Positions 34,548 through 43,330 of a stretch of DNA of 64,000 bases are shown piece after piece. Made by a program: the position numbers and the translations under genes. The notes beneath the pieces are model-generated. The model did no database searches. It saw nothing but the letters and a program-made list of their open reading frames with translations, and was not told the origin of the DNA. Origin of the DNA: Verrucomicrobiales bacterium (GTDB taxonomy: Bacteria > Verrucomicrobiota > Verrucomicrobiia > Verrucomicrobiales > DEV007); assembly GCA_016795505.1 (NCBI GenBank), contig JAEUHH010000058.1, forward strand, positions 1-64,000, in the 5' to 3' direction. Positions within the stretch are counted from its first letter, which is position 1; every line of letters starts with the position of its first letter.

Positions 34548-34994
34548 TCACCAGAGCCACTTTGCGTCAAATTCCACCATGCCGCGCTCCAGGAATTCCA
34601 GATACTCCTCTTGAAACGTCAGGGTGCGATGACGCTCTTCCTGTCCCAGGACATACGCTCGCGCACTTTCGATCCCGGATGCGGCCAAAGTGAATGCGCC
34701 ATAGCCCTCCTGCCACGCGAATCCAGGCCAGCCAAGGTCCCGGCGGACCCAACCCGAGGAGTCGCTCTTCAGTTCTCGCATGACTTCTGCAAGGCAATGG
34801 GTTGCTTTCAATCCTGCCAGCACGGGGACATGATCACCGGTCCCGCCGATGGCGTGGGCGACTCCTCCCATCCCGCGCATCGTGCCGCCGAGGTATTCGT
34901 GAACACGGGATCTGGATTCGGGGCTCAGCCAGGGTTCGCGGTGTTTGGTGGAAAATACCAGATGGTAGTGCAGCGAAACGTGGGTCGAGGGCAT
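34548..34994 (-). CDS. REP-associated tyrosine transposase (IS200-like), degenerate active site
   Basis: 148 residues of Y1/IS200-like type: SLHYHLVFSTKHREPWL at the start, HEYLGGTMRGMGGVAHAIGG, then FAWQEGYGAFTLAASGIE and HRTLTFQEEYLEFL. The HUH motif, normally DHVHLL, reads GDHVPVL here: His55 is kept but the second His is Pro57 (codon CCC where CAC would be expected). That single change would remove a metal ligand, so the copy is probably inactive. Inverted REP-like elements flank the gene on both sides, as expected for this family. Confidence 0.82.
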   Translation of the reverse strand: MPSTHVSLHYHLVFSTKHREPWLSPESRSRVHEYLGGTMRGMGGVAHAIGGTGDHVPVLAGLKATHCLAEVMRELKSDSSGWVRRDLGWPGFAWQEGYGAFTLAASGIESARAYVLGQEERHRTLTFQEEYLEFLERGMVEFDAKWLW

Positions 34995-35048
34995 TCTGGA
35001 CGCTTCTCGCGCCCCTGCCGGGGCGCAACTCTTTCTCTGCTATGCTGA

Positions 35049-35080
35049 CCGGTGGTTCCGCTACGCTCCACCACCGGCTA
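35049..35080. repeat. REP-like element, right side of transposase gene
   Basis: CCGGTGGTTCCGCTACGCTC and the following CACCACCGGCTA form the inverted partner of 34464-34495 (31 of 32 positions). A short palindrome CGTCCCTCCGGGACG at 35089-35103 follows. Another copy of the family lies at bases 5-42 of the window. Confidence 0.75.
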
Positions 35081-35232
35081 CCCTCTTTCGTCCCTCCGGG
35101 ACGATTCTGGCTCTGATGTGCGCGCGAGGGATGTCTTTCAGATCCTTGCCAATCCACCAGAGATGAAGCAGCCCGCCGGCTTACCTGACAAGTCTGTCCC
35201 GGCACTCGCGAAATGGGCGCAGTGTCGACATT

Positions 35233-36810
35233 TCACGGGAACTCATACGCCGCCACGTTGGTGGCGGTGCGGAAGTAGAGCCGTTTGCCGACGATGGCCG
35301 GCGAGGCGCAGTAGAGGGCGCCGACCTTGGAGCGGCCGAGCGTGTGGTAGTCCGTGGGATCGGTGCCGATCATGGCGAGGAAGCCGCCGCGGTTTTCGTA
35401 AACGAACAGCTTTCCATCCGCCAGCAGGGGCGAGGAAATGCTGGACGATGACTGGCGCTCCCAGGCGATGTCGCCGGTGGCGAGGCTGACGCAGAGATGG
35501 CGATCGCTGCCGAGGTGATAGACGTGGCCTTCATGCACGATGGGCGATGCGCCGTAGCGGCGGGCGAGGAAATCGCGGGACCACAATTTTTCCGGGCCGC
35601 TGCCCTGCGGCTTCAGCCGGTAGGCGACGAGGTTGTTTTTCTCCGCGCTGCTGACCACTACGGCGATGTCGCCCGATACCGAGGGGGTGCTGTCGCCGCC
35701 GCCGTCGGTGGTCCACAGGGTGGCTCCGGTCACGCCATCGACACCGATGAATGCCTTCGAGCCGTTGCACAGGATCACGGGACGCTCGCCGTCGTTCCAG
35801 AGGGCCGGCGAGGGATTGGAGCCGTTGGCGTCCTTGTTTTGCCACAGCTCCTTGCCGGTGGCGACATCGTAGGCGGTCAGGGCATTCTGCTGGAGGTAGA
35901 CTTTGTCCCCGGCGACGAGGGGGGACGAGGCGGGGCCTTTTTTGACCAGCGGCGCGCGCCAGACTTCCTTGCCGGTGGAGGCATCGATGGCGTAGAGGTG
36001 CTCGCTGAGGGCGGCAAAGACGCGGCCCCCGGCCACGGCGGGCGTGCTGGACGAGCCTCGGCCGCTGGGAAAGCCGGGCACCTCGAAACGCCACGCGGTC
36101 TGGCCCGTCTCGGCGTCGAAACAGAGCACCACGTCGTTGGCCAGCTTTTTGGTCGTGGGCACGGCATCGATGATCTTTTTCGCTATCTCGGGATCGAAGC
36201 CCTGGGCATTCACCCAGGCTTCCATTTCAGCCTGGCTGGCGAATTCCTTGTCGCCGCCCTCGCGCAGTTTGGCATAGACGGCGATGGGCACGGCGGCCTT
36301 GCCCTGTTTGAACCGGCCGATGATCCAGCCGCCCAGGCTGAGCTGGGTTTTCTCGTCCACGTGAGTCTTCACCCATTCCTCGGCCCAGGTATCGAGCGCG
36401 GCGCCCCGCAGGCGGCGGCTCAGGTTCTCGCGTTCCTGCTCCATTTTGGCCACGATCTCGGCTCCGAGGGCTTCGGTGCCCCGGTAGTCGAGGTTGCTCA
36501 ATGCGCGACCATCGATCCGGCGGATCTCGGTGGGTTCGTCGCGATGCCAGACCACGGAGACGTAGACTTTGCCCCCGGCGACGGCGACACTGCCATGGCC
36601 GCCATCGTGATCGCTGGGGATGGCTTCACTCTCCCACAGTTTTTTCAGCGGCATCTCCTCGGTGAGTAGGTCCGGCAGGTCGGCTCCCGGGGCGGCGATG
36701 CCATTGCGGCTGGGGCCGCGCCACTGGGGCCAGTCGGCGCGGAGGAGTTCGGTCGAGCCAATGAGGCAGGCGAGGGTGAGCGTGAGGAGAGGGCTTGAGG
36801 CGGATTTCAT
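35233..36810 (-). CDS. Exported PQQ-type beta-propeller protein (BamB-like repeats)
   Basis: 525 residues with signal peptide (SPLLTLTLACLIGSTELLRA) and mature start DWPQWRGPSRNGIA, typical of Verrucomicrobia and Planctomycetes propellers. Repeats of the type VAGGKVYV, CFDAETGQTAWRFEV, AIDASTGKEVWRAP and AYDVATGKELWQN show the PQQ/BamB blade pattern. No quinoprotein dehydrogenase catalytic residues are recognisable, so this is more likely a scaffold or a binding protein than an oxidase. A helical insertion (about 110-215) interrupts the propeller. Periplasmic; partner unknown. Confidence 0.82.
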   Translation of the reverse strand: MKSASSPLLTLTLACLIGSTELLRADWPQWRGPSRNGIAAPGADLPDLLTEEMPLKKLWESEAIPSDHDGGHGSVAVAGGKVYVSVVWHRDEPTEIRRIDGRALSNLDYRGTEALGAEIVAKMEQERENLSRRLRGAALDTWAEEWVKTHVDEKTQLSLGGWIIGRFKQGKAAVPIAVYAKLREGGDKEFASQAEMEAWVNAQGFDPEIAKKIIDAVPTTKKLANDVVLCFDAETGQTAWRFEVPGFPSGRGSSSTPAVAGGRVFAALSEHLYAIDASTGKEVWRAPLVKKGPASSPLVAGDKVYLQQNALTAYDVATGKELWQNKDANGSNPSPALWNDGERPVILCNGSKAFIGVDGVTGATLWTTDGGGDSTPSVSGDIAVVVSSAEKNNLVAYRLKPQGSGPEKLWSRDFLARRYGASPIVHEGHVYHLGSDRHLCVSLATGDIAWERQSSSSISSPLLADGKLFVYENRGGFLAMIGTDPTDYHTLGRSKVGALYCASPAIVGKRLYFRTATNVAAYEFP

Positions 36811-36922
36811 GGGTGTGGCGAGGGAAAAGGAGCGGGAAAAGTGCTCCGGAGAGTACCACGGAAGCCCCGCCGGGCAAATCCGATGCCGTGGCGCGATGGG
36901 GCGGGGGGAAGAAGCGCGAAAA

Positions 36923-37672
36923 TCAGCGCTCGGTCTCGGGCTTTTCCGGATAGGGCAGGCCCCAGCCTCCGTCGTCGAAGGTTCTGGGCGCGGCGAGCAG
37001 GGCTTTTCCCCAATAATAGAGCGTGAAAGTCCGGGTGGCTTTGGGGAAAGCGTAGATGAGGAGCATGCGCAACGGGGCGGGGGCGGCGGGAATGGCGTCG
37101 CCCTCGGCGAGCACCTGGCCGGGGCCTTTGATCAGGGTGAGGTGGGGATCGCTGCCGTAGCTGACCAAAGTCACCCCGTCGACGATCTCGATGTCATCGG
37201 GGTCGAAGTCGGCGGTATGGCCTTCGACGGTCAGATCGACTGCGACGAGCCGGGCCGGAATGCCGGCCGCGGGGTCGGGAGCGAGTGTGCTGTAGCCCTG
37301 GTAGGGCCAGGCGGCATTCACAGTGACGGTGGCGCCGTTCAGACCGGCGGCCTGGCGCTGGCGCAGTCCGTCCATGATCTGGCCGAGGGCGACCTGCTGC
37401 TGCTGGGCGGCGGCTTGTTTCTCTGCTTCGCTGGGCAGTCGGATGCCGGGGGTCGAGGGGCTGAGTGCGCCGGTGGTGATCTCGCCGGTCGGCGGCAGCA
37501 CCAAGGATGGCGCTGGTGGGGCGGGAGGCTCGGTGGGCTCGGCGGTCGGAGTCTGGGATGGCGGCGGTGTGGGCTCGGCTTTGTCGCCGCAGGCTCCCAG
37601 ACAGACGAGGGCAAAGCCGGCGGCGAGGGCGGCGCAGGGGAGGGTGAGCAATCGGGTGGTGGGGGCGATCAT
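36923..37672 (-). CDS. Lipoprotein with Pro-rich linker
   Basis: 249 residues from the ATG at 37672. Lipobox LGAC (Cys28) is followed by a Pro/Thr/Glu-rich spacer (about 31-60), an Ala/Gln helix (EKQAAAQQQQVALGQIMDGL) and a C-terminal globular part with YAFPKATRTFTLYYWG. I do not recognise the family. It ends with PEKPETER. Function unknown; anchored in an outer or inner membrane leaflet. Confidence 0.7.
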   Translation of the reverse strand: MIAPTTRLLTLPCAALAAGFALVCLGACGDKAEPTPPPSQTPTAEPTEPPAPPAPSLVLPPTGEITTGALSPSTPGIRLPSEAEKQAAAQQQQVALGQIMDGLRQRQAAGLNGATVTVNAAWPYQGYSTLAPDPAAGIPARLVAVDLTVEGHTADFDPDDIEIVDGVTLVSYGSDPHLTLIKGPGQVLAEGDAIPAAPAPLRMLLIYAFPKATRTFTLYYWGKALLAAPRTFDDGGWGLPYPEKPETER

Positions 37673-37705
37673 GCGCGGAAGGCGGTGGGAGGGGCGAGCC
37701 ACGGC

Positions 37706-37756
37706 TTTCCGTAGTAACAGGGTGTGATCGCCGAGGCAACCCTGTTGCATCGGAAA
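37706..37756. repeat. Short ACAGGGT repeat, locus E (inverted pair)
   Basis: TTTCCGTAGTAACAGGGTGT faces AACCCTGTTGCATCGGAAAA across a short spacer, so the single strand can fold into a hairpin (AACAGGG with CCCTGTT, TTCC with GGAA). It lies upstream of the lipoprotein gene and about 160 bases before the CcoS-like gene. Confidence 0.75.
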
Positions 37757-37914
37757 ATGCGGAGCCGAGCAAGGCCGGATGGCGTGATCCGGCCAAGAAG
37801 CGCGCACACTGGGACAAGGCATGCGAGGCGGAGCAGGTGGGCGATGGCTAGATTGGCGATGTCTTCTCCAAGACATCCCGTCGTCTCGCCTTGTCCCGTC
37901 CGTTTTCGCCAGCC

Positions 37915-38169
37915 ATGGAAGTATTGCTCCTGACCACGCTGTTCAGCGTCGCCTTTGCCGTGTTGTTCCTCGCCTTGTTTCTGCGGGATCGGCAGGTGCG
38001 GCGATTCGGGAGTGTGGAGCGCGATGCGCTGATGCCGCTCGACGACGGCGATCCGCTCCCGAGCCGACAGGCAAAAGCCGAATCGCGCGGCTGTGGCTGT
38101 GGCGGTCATCGGAAGCAGCCGGGGAAGAAGGAAAAAATTTGCTGTCAGGGGTGCCCCTGTCAGAACTGA
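37915..38169 (+). CDS. CcoS-like small membrane protein with Cys-rich tail
   Basis: 84 residues from the ATG at 37915. One membrane helix (VLLLTTLFSVAFAVLFLALFL) is followed by VERDALMPLDDGDPLPS, like the short acidic tail of CcoS, a factor needed for cbb3 oxidase maturation. Unlike standard CcoS it continues into a Cys-rich end (CGCGG, then CCQGCPCQN), with seven Cys in total that could bind copper or another metal. First gene of the cbb3 cluster, 37 bases before ccoNO. Confidence 0.65.
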   Translation: MEVLLLTTLFSVAFAVLFLALFLRDRQVRRFGSVERDALMPLDDGDPLPSRQAKAESRGCGCGGHRKQPGKKEKICCQGCPCQN

Positions 38170-38206
38170 CCACGTAATCGCCAAATAGCCATACAACGAA
38201 ATATCA

Positions 38207-40729
38207 ATGGAAACTGCAGCCACAGTCCACCAACCGGCCCGCGGGCACACCCGGACGATCGAGTTCGATGACCGCATCGTGAAGGCCTTCATGATTGCCT
38301 CCATTTTCTGGGGGATCATCGGGATGACGGTCGGCGCCCTCGTCGCCTTCCAACTGAACTTCTGGCAGATGAACGGGAAGTTCCTGGAAACCCTCACCGG
38401 CGGCAAGTTCGTGGCCGACGGGGTTGAGTTCCTCACCTTTGGCCGGCTGCGGCCGCTCCATACGAATGCGGTGATTTTCGCGTTCGTGGGCAACATGATG
38501 TTCGCCGGGGTCTACTATTCCACCCAGCGGCTCTGCAAGGCGCGGATGTTTTCCGATCTGCTGAGCAAGATCCACTTCTGGGGCTGGCAGCTCATCATCG
38601 TGTCGGCGGCGGTCACGCTGCCGGCGGGTCTCACCCGCGGTCAGGAGTATGCGGAGCTGATCTGGCCGATCAATATCGCGGTGGCCCTGATCTGGGTGGT
38701 GTTCGCGATCAACTTCTTCGGCACGCTGCACAAGCGCAACGAGCCGTCGCTCTATGTGGCGCTGTGGTTCTACATCTCGACGCTCATCACCATCGCGATC
38801 CTCTACATCGTCAATCACCTCTCGGTGCCGACGAGCCTGACCCACAGCTACACGATCTTCGGTGGGGTGCAGAACGGGCTGGTGCAGTGGTGGTATGGGC
38901 ATAATGCGGTGGCCTTCTTCCTGACGACGCCGATCCTCGGAATCATGTATTACTTCCTGCCGAAAGCGGCGGGTCGGCCGGTCTATTCCTACCGGCTGTC
39001 GATCGTGCATTTCTGGTCGCTGGTCTTCCTCTATATCTGGGCGGGGCCGCACCATTTGCTGAACACGGCGCTGCCGAAGTGGCTGCAACTGCTCGGGATG
39101 TTCTTCAGCCTCATGCTTTGGGCGCCGAGTTGGGGTGGGATGCTCAATGGCCTGCTCACCCTGCGGGGCGCGTGGGACAAGCTCCGCACCGACCCGGTGA
39201 TCAAGTTCTTCGTCGCCGCGGTGACTTTCTACGGCATGTCCACTTTCGAGGGGCCGCTGCTGTCGATCCGGGCGGTCAATGCCCTGTCGCATAACACGGA
39301 CTGGACCATCGGCCATGTCCACAGCGGTGCGCTCGGCTGGAACGGCTTCATGGCGGCGGGGATGTTCTACTGGCTGGCTCCGCGCCTCTGGCGGACGAAG
39401 TTGTGGTCCACCAGTCTGGCAAACTACCACTTCTGGATCGGTCTGACCGGCATCCTGATCTACGTGGCGGCGATGTGGTTCTCCGGGATCATGCAGCAGC
39501 TGATGCTGAACACGCCCGACGAGTCCGGCACGGCGCTGAAGTACGAGTTCATCGAGACGGTGGACAAAATCGCGCCCTTCATGCTCTTCCGCGCCATCGG
39601 CGGCACGCTCTATCTGGTTGGCATGTTCCTGATGGCCTTCAATATCTGGAAAACGGCCAAGTCCGGCTCCTTCGCCAACGAGAGCCGCGAGATCGCCGTG
39701 ATCGAGCGCGAGGCCAAGGACGGCATGCGCTGGGGCGAGGTGTTCCGCAACGATCCGATCGCCTACACCTTCTGGGGACTGCTGTTCGGCATCCTGTGGT
39801 TCTTCCTGCCGCCCTACGCGGATCTGATGTGCCTCATCCTCTGCGGCGTGATGGCCGTGCTGGCGGTGCGCGCCTTCCGCCGCAGCAGCAAGTCCTGGTC
39901 CCAGTGGTATGACCGTCTGTCGGAAAACTACATGCCCTTCACCGTGCTGGTGCTGGTGGCCGTGGTCATCGGCGGTGCGATCCAGATCATCCCCACCATC
40001 ACGGTGAACAGCGCCGAGAATGTCGAGGATCGTCGTCAGGTGCTCTACACGCCGCTGGAGCTGGCCGGACGCGACATCTACGTCAGCGAGGGCTGCTACA
40101 ACTGCCACACCCAGATGGTGCGCACCCTGGTGCCCGATGTGATGCGCTACGGCGACTACTCCCGGCTGGGCGAGAGCATCTACGACCATCCCTACCAGTG
40201 GGGATCGAAGCGCACCGGCCCCGATCTGGCCCGCGAGGGCAAGAACCGGCCCGACGCCAAATGGCACTATGAGCACATGATGAATCCGCGGATGAATCCC
40301 GGCTCCCGCATGCCGGCCTATCCCTGGCTTTTCTCGAAGAAGACCAATGTCGACGCGCTCCCCGGCAAGATCGCGGTGCAGCGGACCGTCGGCGTGCCCT
40401 ACGAGCCGATGACTCCCGATGAGATCATCGATTCCGCCAAGAAACAGGCCCAGGACCTCGCCAAGGGACTCGTCGATCAGGGCGTCAACATCACCCTCGA
40501 AGACGGCAGCGAGCCGAAGAACAAGGAGGAGGCCCTCGGCTATCTCGCCGAGCGCCAGATCATCGCGCTCATCGCCTATCTGAAAAAGCTGGGCACCTAC
40601 GAGGATCTCGCGCCGAAACCGACGCCGCCCACGATCAATCCGATCCAGCCGAAGATCCCCGACGATTTCCGGAAATACACCCGCGGAGACGAGGAGCCCC
40701 GTCCCGTCACCGCCACGGTGGAACCCTGA
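38207..40729 (+). CDS. ccoNO: cbb3 cytochrome oxidase subunits I and II fused
   Basis: 840 residues joining CcoN and CcoO in one chain. The CcoN part (about 1-500) has the haem and copper ligands: LRPLHTNAVIFAF, WWYGHNAVAFF, SIVHFWSLVFLYIWAGPHHLL and IGHVHSGALGWNG, giving the low-spin haem, CuB and b3 sites plus the conserved Tyr. A linker with two more helices leads to the CcoO part, with a membrane anchor (YMPFTVLVLVAVVIGGAIQII) and one c-type haem site CYNCH at 630-634. It reduces oxygen to water with high affinity in the inner membrane. Fused ccoNO is known in other phyla. Confidence 0.96.
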   Translation: METAATVHQPARGHTRTIEFDDRIVKAFMIASIFWGIIGMTVGALVAFQLNFWQMNGKFLETLTGGKFVADGVEFLTFGRLRPLHTNAVIFAFVGNMMFAGVYYSTQRLCKARMFSDLLSKIHFWGWQLIIVSAAVTLPAGLTRGQEYAELIWPINIAVALIWVVFAINFFGTLHKRNEPSLYVALWFYISTLITIAILYIVNHLSVPTSLTHSYTIFGGVQNGLVQWWYGHNAVAFFLTTPILGIMYYFLPKAAGRPVYSYRLSIVHFWSLVFLYIWAGPHHLLNTALPKWLQLLGMFFSLMLWAPSWGGMLNGLLTLRGAWDKLRTDPVIKFFVAAVTFYGMSTFEGPLLSIRAVNALSHNTDWTIGHVHSGALGWNGFMAAGMFYWLAPRLWRTKLWSTSLANYHFWIGLTGILIYVAAMWFSGIMQQLMLNTPDESGTALKYEFIETVDKIAPFMLFRAIGGTLYLVGMFLMAFNIWKTAKSGSFANESREIAVIEREAKDGMRWGEVFRNDPIAYTFWGLLFGILWFFLPPYADLMCLILCGVMAVLAVRAFRRSSKSWSQWYDRLSENYMPFTVLVLVAVVIGGAIQIIPTITVNSAENVEDRRQVLYTPLELAGRDIYVSEGCYNCHTQMVRTLVPDVMRYGDYSRLGESIYDHPYQWGSKRTGPDLAREGKNRPDAKWHYEHMMNPRMNPGSRMPAYPWLFSKKTNVDALPGKIAVQRTVGVPYEPMTPDEIIDSAKKQAQDLAKGLVDQGVNITLEDGSEPKNKEEALGYLAERQIIALIAYLKKLGTYEDLAPKPTPPTINPIQPKIPDDFRKYTRGDEEPRPVTATVEP

Positions 40730-40765
40730 TCGCACCCCCAGTCCCATTTCACAACAAAGCCAGCC

Positions 40766-40948
40766 ATGTTTCGACGCGTCGTCCTGGAAGAGTGGCACCA
40801 GTGGGTGCCCTATGTCTCCACTGGCATCCTGCTCACCATCTACCTTGCGATGGTGGGCTGGGCGCTGCTGATGAAACGGAACCGCGCCGATCACATGGCC
40901 ACCATGCCTCTCGAAAACAACGACGAACCTTCCAACCAGAGCCACTGA
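40766..40948 (+). CDS. ccoQ: CcoQ-like small subunit of cbb3 oxidase
   Basis: 60 residues: MFRRVVLEEWHQWVPYVSTG opens the protein, then one membrane helix (ILLTIYLAMVGWALLM) and a polar tail (NNDEPSNQSH). Size, single helix and place between ccoNO and ccoP match CcoQ, which stabilises the oxidase complex. Its stop is one base before the ccoP start. Confidence 0.85.
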   Translation: MFRRVVLEEWHQWVPYVSTGILLTIYLAMVGWALLMKRNRADHMATMPLENNDEPSNQSH

Positions 40949-40949
40949 C

Positions 40950-41621
40950 ATGTCCGACCACGACCAACAAGGGAAACCGGCCGCCAACCTGCCCAGCGGA
41001 GTGACGCTGCGCGAGCACGTTTACGACGGCATCCAGGAGTTCGACCAGAAGCTGCCGAACTGGTGGCTGTTCACCCTGTATATCATGATCGTCTGGTTCG
41101 TGATCTACTGGGTGCTCTACTACCAGGTCGGTTGGTTCCAGAGCGACGAGGAGCGCATCGACGCGCAGATCGCCGTGATTGACTCTGAGCGCGAGAGACA
41201 GCTCACCGAGCAACTCGCCAGCTTGAACGATGAAAGCCTCTGGGAGATGAGCCGCGACTCCGCGCGGGTCGAAGCCGGCAAGGAAATCTTCCTCGGCAAG
41301 TGTGTCGCCTGCCATGGGCCGGATCTCACCGGATATCTGGGCGGCGTCAAGCTGCCGGGTATGCCGCTGAACGACAAGGAATGGAAGCATGGCGGCAATC
41401 CGATGGATATTTTCAACATCGTCACCAATGGCTCGCCCCAGATCGAGACCGGGATGATCGCCTGGAAGACCCAGATGAGCCCGGCCGACATCGCGAAGGT
41501 GGTGGCCTTCGTGCTCAGCCATCACAAGGAGGGCGAGCCTTGGACTAAGGCTGCTCCCACGGCCGCTCCCGCCGGGGCTCCGGCTCCTGCTGCGACCCCA
41601 CCGGCTCCCGCCAAGTCGTGA
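40950..41621 (+). CDS. ccoP: CcoP-type subunit with a single haem c
   Basis: 223 residues. The CcoP membrane signature appears early: YDGIQEFDQKLPNWWLFTLYIMIVWFVIYW. Only one haem c site is present, CVACH at 118-122, with the likely axial Met in MAWKTQM-type context (GMIAWKTQM). Classical CcoP has two haem c domains, so this subunit lacks one. The C-terminus is a Pro/Ala linker (APTAAPAGAPAPAATPPAPA) without further domain. It passes electrons to CcoO in the membrane complex. Confidence 0.9.
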   Translation: MSDHDQQGKPAANLPSGVTLREHVYDGIQEFDQKLPNWWLFTLYIMIVWFVIYWVLYYQVGWFQSDEERIDAQIAVIDSERERQLTEQLASLNDESLWEMSRDSARVEAGKEIFLGKCVACHGPDLTGYLGGVKLPGMPLNDKEWKHGGNPMDIFNIVTNGSPQIETGMIAWKTQMSPADIAKVVAFVLSHHKEGEPWTKAAPTAAPAGAPAPAATPPAPAKS

Positions 41622-41667
41622 GGCGGGCGGGTGGTGCCCAGCCTTGTTATCGTCTCCCTACCCAGTC

Positions 41668-43101
41668 ATGTCCACCCAGCCGCCAGCGCAAAGAAAGCCG
41701 AATCTCGACTCCGTCACCACGATCAATCAGGATGGCTCGCGCTATTTCCTGCATCCGGCCGATGTCCAGGGCCGCTTTACCCGGTGGCGGCGGATGGTGG
41801 GGGCTTTGTTGCTGGTGATCTATGTGGCGCTGCCGTGGATCCCGATCAATGGCTTTCCCGCGGTGTTTTTCGACCTCGCCGAGCGGCGTTTTCATTTCTT
41901 TGGGCTCACCTTTGTCACCGAGGATCTCTGGATCGCGTTCTTTCTTTTCACCGGGCTGGGTTTCAGCCTGTTTTACATCACCGCTCTTGCCGGTCGGCTG
42001 TGGTGCGGGTGGACCTGTCCCTACACGGTCTTTCTGGAGCATATCTACCGCCGCATCGAGCGGATCATCGATGGTGACGCGCCCTCGCGCCGCCGGCTCG
42101 ATGCCGCGCCGTGGACAGGTGGAAAGATCGCGAGGCGGGTGATCAAACACGCGCTGTTCCTGCTCGTCTCGGCTGGGATAGCCCATATCTTTTTGTCCTA
42201 TTTCGTCTCCATCGAGCGGCTCTATGGCTACATGCGCCAGTCGCCGCTGGATCATGCCAAGGCCTTCGGCGTGGTCACCTTTCTGACCTTCGCCCTCTAC
42301 GGGTCGTTCGCGTGGTTTCGCGAGCAGTTCTGCATCATCCTCTGCCCCTATGGCCGCATCCAGAGCGCCCTGACCGATGACAATACCATGGTCATCGGAT
42401 ACGACTATCAGCGCGGCGAGCCGCGGGGCAAAGCCAGCGATCCGAACGCCGGTGCCTGCGTCAATTGCAGCCGCTGCGTGCAGGTCTGCCCGACCGGCAT
42501 CGATATCCGCAACGGCCTCCAGCTCGAGTGCATCGGTTGCGCCGCCTGTGTCGATGCCTGCGACGAGGTGATGGATCGCCTGAAACGCCCCCGCGGCCTG
42601 GTGCGCTACGATTCGCTGAATGGACTGGACGGCAAGCGGACCAGGATCATCCGGCCGCGCGTCATCCTCTACACCGGCTTCCTCCTGCTCGGACTGGCGA
42701 TGATGCTCACCTTCATGAGCCGCCTGCACAGCTCCAGTGCGGAGGTGACGCGGCTCACCGGACAGCCCTACTACGTGACCGACGATGCGGTGCGCAACCA
42801 GTACGAGCTGCGCATGGTGACGAAACGCAACGTCGAGACCACCTTCACCGTGCGTGTCGTCGATGCGCCGCCCGGGCTGCAACTCAGCGGGCTGGAGGAG
42901 TCCATCGTCATCCCGCCACAGAGCGAGGTCACCCGCCCCTTCTTTGCCCTGATGCCGAAGGACGACTACAAGGGCAAATTCATCCTCAAACTCCAGATCG
43001 ACGTGTCGCCCGGCGACTACCACGTCGAGGACAGCGTCGATTTCCTCGGGCCGAGTGCCTACCTCTTCAACGAAGAACGGGAAAAGGCCAAGGCGCCGTA
43101 A
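41668..43101 (+). CDS. ccoG: Cytochrome oxidase accessory ferredoxin CcoG
   Basis: 477 residues from the ATG at 41668. Several membrane helices flank the iron-sulfur part. Cys pairs occur in WCGWTCPYTVFLEH and CIILCPYGRIQ; two 4Fe-4S motifs follow, CVNCSRCVQVCPTGI and CIGCAACVDACDE. The C-terminal periplasmic domain is Ig-like (ELRMVTKRNVETTFTVRVV), as in CcoG/RdxA/FixG. The protein helps supply copper in reduced form for cbb3 assembly. It follows ccoP by 46 bases in the same run. Confidence 0.95.
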   Translation: MSTQPPAQRKPNLDSVTTINQDGSRYFLHPADVQGRFTRWRRMVGALLLVIYVALPWIPINGFPAVFFDLAERRFHFFGLTFVTEDLWIAFFLFTGLGFSLFYITALAGRLWCGWTCPYTVFLEHIYRRIERIIDGDAPSRRRLDAAPWTGGKIARRVIKHALFLLVSAGIAHIFLSYFVSIERLYGYMRQSPLDHAKAFGVVTFLTFALYGSFAWFREQFCIILCPYGRIQSALTDDNTMVIGYDYQRGEPRGKASDPNAGACVNCSRCVQVCPTGIDIRNGLQLECIGCAACVDACDEVMDRLKRPRGLVRYDSLNGLDGKRTRIIRPRVILYTGFLLLGLAMMLTFMSRLHSSSAEVTRLTGQPYYVTDDAVRNQYELRMVTKRNVETTFTVRVVDAPPGLQLSGLEESIVIPPQSEVTRPFFALMPKDDYKGKFILKLQIDVSPGDYHVEDSVDFLGPSAYLFNEEREKAKAP

Positions 43102-43114
43102 CGGCGGCTGTCCG

Positions 43115-43160
43115 ATTCCGATCCAACCCTGTTTCATCGTCAATCCAACCCTGTTGCTCC
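43115..43160. repeat. Short ACAGGGT repeat, locus F (two direct units)
   Basis: TTCCGATCCAACCCTGTTTC and then TCAATCCAACCCTGTTGCTC, in the same orientation. The second unit ends directly at the ATG of the following small gene at 43161, so the repeat occupies its ribosome-binding region; no GGAG-type site is present. Confidence 0.75.
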
Positions 43161-43316
43161 ATGAAAGCCTACCTCCGTGAACGTCCCTGGATCTGGGTGG
43201 TGGTGGCGTTTGTCCTGCTGTTTTCGGCATGGACGACGCTGTTCACCATCGCCCTGAAAAATCAGCCTGAAAAAGTGCCGCTGGTCGAGATGGGTGACCG
43301 GTCTGTGAAATCCTGA
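43161..43316 (+). CDS. Single-helix mini-protein in the FixH/CcoH position
   Basis: 51 residues: MKAYLRERPWIWVVVAFVLL, completing one helix (WVVVAFVLLFSAWTTLFTIAL), then KNQPEKVPLVEMGDRSVKS. It lies between ccoG and the SafE-type gene, where fixH/ccoH is often found, and the helix followed by KNQPEKVP resembles the start of FixH. The usual periplasmic FixH domain is missing, so this could be a minimal or truncated equivalent. The start is placed at the only ATG. Confidence 0.6.
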   Translation: MKAYLRERPWIWVVVAFVLLFSAWTTLFTIALKNQPEKVPLVEMGDRSVKS

Positions 43317-43330
43317 CAGTTTTCCGCCGC

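Noticed and set aside
38204-40987. 927-codon minus-strand frame
   Set aside because: It lies exactly opposite ccoNO and ccoQ, whose products are unmistakable; the antisense product is His/Arg/Asp-rich with no family features.
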